Origin: Membranipora membranacea | Lineage: Eukaryota; Bryozoa; Gymnolaemata; Cheilostomatida; Membraniporidae | DNA: 64,000 bases | Direction of reading: 5' to 3' | Assembly (NCBI GenBank): GCA_914767715.1 | Contig: OU612072.1 | Location: forward strand, 7,128,001 to 7,192,000 | Shown here: positions 60,613 through 64,000 of the stretch, one piece after another | Layout: each line of letters opens with the position of its first letter | Position numbering within the stretch: position 1 is the first letter of the stretch | The notes under the pieces: model-generated | Told to the model about the DNA's origin: nothing | Databases searched by the model: none | Seen by the model: only the letters and a program-made list of their open reading frames with translations | Made by a program: the position numbers and the translations under genes

Positions 60613-61860
60613 ATAGTCCAGTGGCAGCCTACCAAAAATATGGCTAGAAACGCAACTTCATTTACGAAACTTGATGCATATATTCTAAGAGTGGATTCTA
60701 GGGTAGTTTTTGAGGCGGTCGCAATGGTGATGATGTACCTTACACAAAGCTGCACAATAGGCAGCAAATTGCCAAAAACGCCAAAATTGCTGTTTTTATG
60801 ATATTTCAAAGGTCTGCTCCATGCTCACCTTATGAGTTGCGCTACTCAAACTCTGCAATCAGATTCATATATACCTTGGTCAGTTTTTGGTAAAATATCA
60901 GCATGATATCTCAAATATGGAGTGAATGACCAAGCTTATAAAAAGTGATAGAGTGAAGAACGCTGCCGAAAAAAGGGAAAGTGATGAAAAAATGATGATA
61001 TGGTTCCAAAGCAGCCAAAATCTGAAAGCGCATGTCATAATTAGTGGATCTACAACATTACAAGGGTCTGCTATCATAAATAGCCGAAATGTGGCCAACA
61101 ACGGTTGCAATATCCCCTTATATCACCTGTATATAACTATCATTGAAACGACACTACTTTTTCAATTTTGCAGGCGCCTCGAAAACTGACTTTGAATGTT
61201 CGTATCGATCTGATTTTTTTATGGTGGTTTTGTATTGACTCAATCAATGACCAAAAAAATTTTCTCAGCACTACGCAACTTCTTGATGATCCTTGAAGCA
61301 GTTAACTTTTGCTTTACACGCTATATAACCTTATAAAGACGATTTTTATGATACTATAAAGGAAACCTAAGAATACGCACTTTCTGAAAAGCGACACACT
61401 CAGAGCATTAACAACTGGTGTTATGCGATGGGAGGGTCAATACACAGTCACCATACAAAAATCAGATCAATACGAACATTCGAAGCCGGTTTTTAGGCAG
61501 AAAAAGTAGTCTCGCTTTATTGATAGTTATACACAGGTGATAGAAGGGGTATTGCAACTGTTGTTGGCCGCATGTCAGCTTTTTATGATAGCAGACCCAT
61601 GTAAAATTGTAGATCCACTAATTATGACATGCTCTTTCAGATTTTGGATGTTTTGAAACCATATCATCATTTTTTGATCACTTTCCCTTTTACCGGCAGC
61701 GTTTTTGGCAATTAGCGGCCCATTGTGCAACTTAGTGTAAGGTACAGTGTTACCATTGCGATCAGCGTGAAAAACTGTACCATAAACAACTGACAAACCT
61801 TATCCATCCAAAAGTGCAAATGGAGGTGACAAGATAGGCAGGGGCTGCCACTGGACTTTA
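60613..61860. repeat. Long imperfect inverted repeat in A5
   Basis: Same palindromic element and site as in A1 and A3. Here 16 bases of the AAAAACGCTGCC direct repeat are lost. No credible gene inside; open frames on both strands are by-products of the palindrome. Confidence 0.7.
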
Positions 61861-63006
61861 ACAACATCATATATTTCCATTATTTACCATAATAATTATC
61901 AAAAGAGTCGAATGTAGCAAATTTCTTTTCATCATCGTCTGTATAATACGAATTTTGCTGGGCATGGGTTGAATTGGACTCAAACCAAAACTTGACATAC
62001 TCTAGAATTTGCAAGAGGACAACTTTAATATTCCACAGATGCTTAAAACAGCTAGATTAGGCTAGCTAACAAATACACACCTACTTTATTCTATATAAGC
62101 TCCCATGCCACCTAATGAGCTAAATTAAACTCTAGCCAGCTAGCCGAACTCTAGCTAACAATTACACACCCACATAAGCCCAGATAGACTCCAACCCCAA
62201 CTAACTATGAACAAGTTAACTCAGACTCTAGGTAACATTTACTAGCATATGTAGCCCTACATATCAACAAGAACAATAATTTACCTGAATATCTTCTCAG
62301 TGACTCTATCCACATTCACATTGCGCACCTTTGTACTAACAGCGATTGGGACATGAAAAAACTGAACACCCTGAAAATAAAAACACCTGATATAGCATGA
62401 TCTCAAAGCTATGCAAGAATTTGGACATCATATTGGCAAAGAATCTAAAAAATGAAAATACTCACTGCGGGTAGGGCGTTGGACCAGTCCTCCTGTGTTT
62501 TGAGAGTGTCTGCCAGCTCCCTATAGTCTAACTTCCCTGGACACCTGGGACTTTGAAAACCTACAAAGGCCAAAAAATTTTTTTGGTTTAGACTGGAATA
62601 CAGTGTATTTAATTTTTTTCAAGGAGACAAACTCGCTGACTTTGTAGAGCTTTCCTATATTCAATTACTTGATCATCTCTGTGGAACAATTAAAATTCCG
62701 ATATCACATAAAGCATATCTACCAAAGTGTTTAAATATAAGGTACAGGATGTGAGACAGTATATACAGATGCCTTATTAGGAAGTCTATTTTTAATTGAA
62801 CCAGCTGCCATACTATTCCTCTAGTGATATGGCTTCAGTGGGATTTACTAATAATGAATCTGATCTAGATCTAAATAGCAATAAATATGTGTGACCAAGG
62901 AGTTATCCTTTGATTGATTCACTGAAAAATCACTCATTTTATCTTGGTCAGCAACCTCGACTGTTTTTATTCAAACTTTACTAAACACGCGATCTTAAAT
63001 ATTTAC

Positions 63007-63295
63007 CCTCATCCTGATGTTCTCCAGATACTTTGCTTGGGACTCGCGATTTTTCCTCTTTTGGCCTCTCACCGGGTTTGTGCCTTTTCCGTGACAATAA
63101 GGCGGGAGAAGAGTCGTATTTGGCCCAAATTTCATTCCTTTTACTTTTGATATTATAAACTGTGCGCTCAGCTATTCCGTACTCCTTCGTAATGTCATCC
63201 ACAGTGAACCCCTGATTAATCTTACCCAAAATCTCAATTTTCTGTTTACCACTTAGATCCTTTCTTTTATGCTTTGGAGTTTTGTTGGAAGCCAT
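63007..63295 (-). CDS. A5 exon 1: intact CENP-B/psq-type HTH
   Basis: Open exon, KQKIEILGKINQGFTVDDIT, KEYGIAERTVYNIKSKRNEI, basic tail RKRHKPGERPKEEKSR. ATG at 63293-63295; phase 1 donor as in A3. Confidence 0.72.
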
Positions 63296-64000
63296 GATGT
63301 TTGTTGATTCACTTTATAATCTAAAAAGATGAGGAAAACGCTTAAATATTGTTGCAAGCATTGCAAGCATTGCAAGCTACCACCGATCACAATCTAAGCG
63401 ACCCATCCATTTGTAACAACTAATTACAAATCTCTACAGGCTTTGATATGAATTTATGGATCAGTGGTGAAATACATAACGTGGCTATTTGTAAAGATTT
63501 GCCATCAGTAAAAAGCTTTGTGTGAGGATCACACTGCTTGCAGATTGACTTTGTGATACGAGTCTCTCTGCACGGTAGCGTTTGTATTCATCCAAAGGTG
63601 CTTGAGTTCCCAGTTCTCCAGTTCTGGTGGGATGACTTTTCTGTTTGATAACTCCAGCACATTTGAATTGATTCAGTTGCTACGGTGCAAAGATAACCAA
63701 CCTATATTGATTGGTGCACATGCGCATAGTGGTCAGGATCTAAATAAAGCTATCTGGCAGCTTTTACGTTACGCATTTGACGTCCCAGTAACAACCTTGA
63801 AAAACCAAGGCAAGCTGCTTGACCAATGTTTACAACAGTCCGCAGTGATAGTTTCTAAACTTGTGGACCAATCAAAGATGCGGTCAAGCAACCAATACAT
63901 AAATAGCCATAGCTTTCTCAAGATCAGTTACATACTCCTCATCCAAATAAAAATTGTATCAGTGTCTACAGGCGTAGGATTGACCCTTTGATTGGATGTT
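63296..64000. other. Start of spacer 5' of gene A5
   Basis: Keeps the CCAAT-rich block; has a 15-bp insertion (GCACATGCGCATAGT region, about 63,715) and a deletion between ATAAATAGC repeats near 63,905 relative to A1. The unit runs off the window. Confidence 0.45.

Larger units (their letters stand above)
54633..63295 (-). pseudogene. Gene A5: third copy of the A gene, disrupted
   Basis: Exons: 63007-63295, 62466-62560, 62285-62370, 61888-62051, 59679-60233, 59233-59388, 58663-58802, 57931-58046, 57447-57696, 57032-57228, 56377-56532, 55797-55908, 55059-55606, 54633-54760. HTH and linker exons, B-box, coiled coil and the terminal exon are open. Lesions: TGA in the OTU exon (59937-59939), a 74-nt deletion that removes the PTP motif (58663-58802), loss of one CxxC in the Cys patch, and the same 184-nt propeller deletion as A3. 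The piggyBac-like insertion and the intron inversion of A3 are absent, so those came later. Confidence 0.7.

Overview
AT-rich, intron-rich eukaryotic DNA, almost certainly from an invertebrate animal. All recognisable genes lie on the minus strand, with small exons, GT-AG introns and metazoan domain types (CENP-B/psq-type HTH, OTU cysteine protease, B-box zinc finger, TRIM coiled coil, six-bladed NHL-type propeller). The species cannot be named from sequence alone. There are no operons, Shine-Dalgarno sites, CRISPR arrays, rRNA or convincing tRNA genes.

The window is one tandem array of two related multi-exon genes in strict alternation, A-B-A-B-A, with a dimer period of about 27 kb. Units: A1 (about 1-16,790), B1 (16,790-27,055), A3 (27,055-44,830), B2 (44,830-54,625), A5 (54,625 to the window end, 5' part cut off). 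Exons were joined by eye from reverse-complement reading frames with GT-AG boundaries and phase bookkeeping. In type B every junction is phase-compatible, giving an 898-residue protein once one indel per copy is ignored. In type A every junction fits except the one entering the OTU exon.

Type A: HTH (exon 1), three linker exons, OTU protease domain, Cys-rich patch, one 'PTP' motif exon, linker, B-box zinc finger, three coiled-coil exons, propeller (two exons). Type B: a different HTH, a linker, three PTP motif exons, Ser/Pro-rich exons, the same coiled coil and propeller, and no OTU or B-box. These are two different heads on a common TRIM-NHL-like tail, consistent with intracellular recognition proteins whose tail reads a ligand and whose head couples to DNA or ubiquitin. 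That functional reading is inference.

The most interesting signal is in the propeller. The framework is almost invariant between copies, while short clusters at equivalent positions of successive blades differ strongly and mostly change amino acids. Copies are mosaics of one another (gene conversion), and every copy carries at least one disabling lesion, a different set in each. This looks like a diversifying, birth-and-death array.

Other content: an imperfect palindrome of about 1.26 kb in each A gene; a TTAA-flanked piggyBac-like deletion derivative only in A3; a 19-bp minisatellite built from splice donors in each B gene; a MITE-like element in each B gene; a decayed non-LTR reverse transcriptase in A1; and 2.5-7.5 kb gene-poor spacers upstream of each HTH start, holding a few conserved but unassigned open frames.
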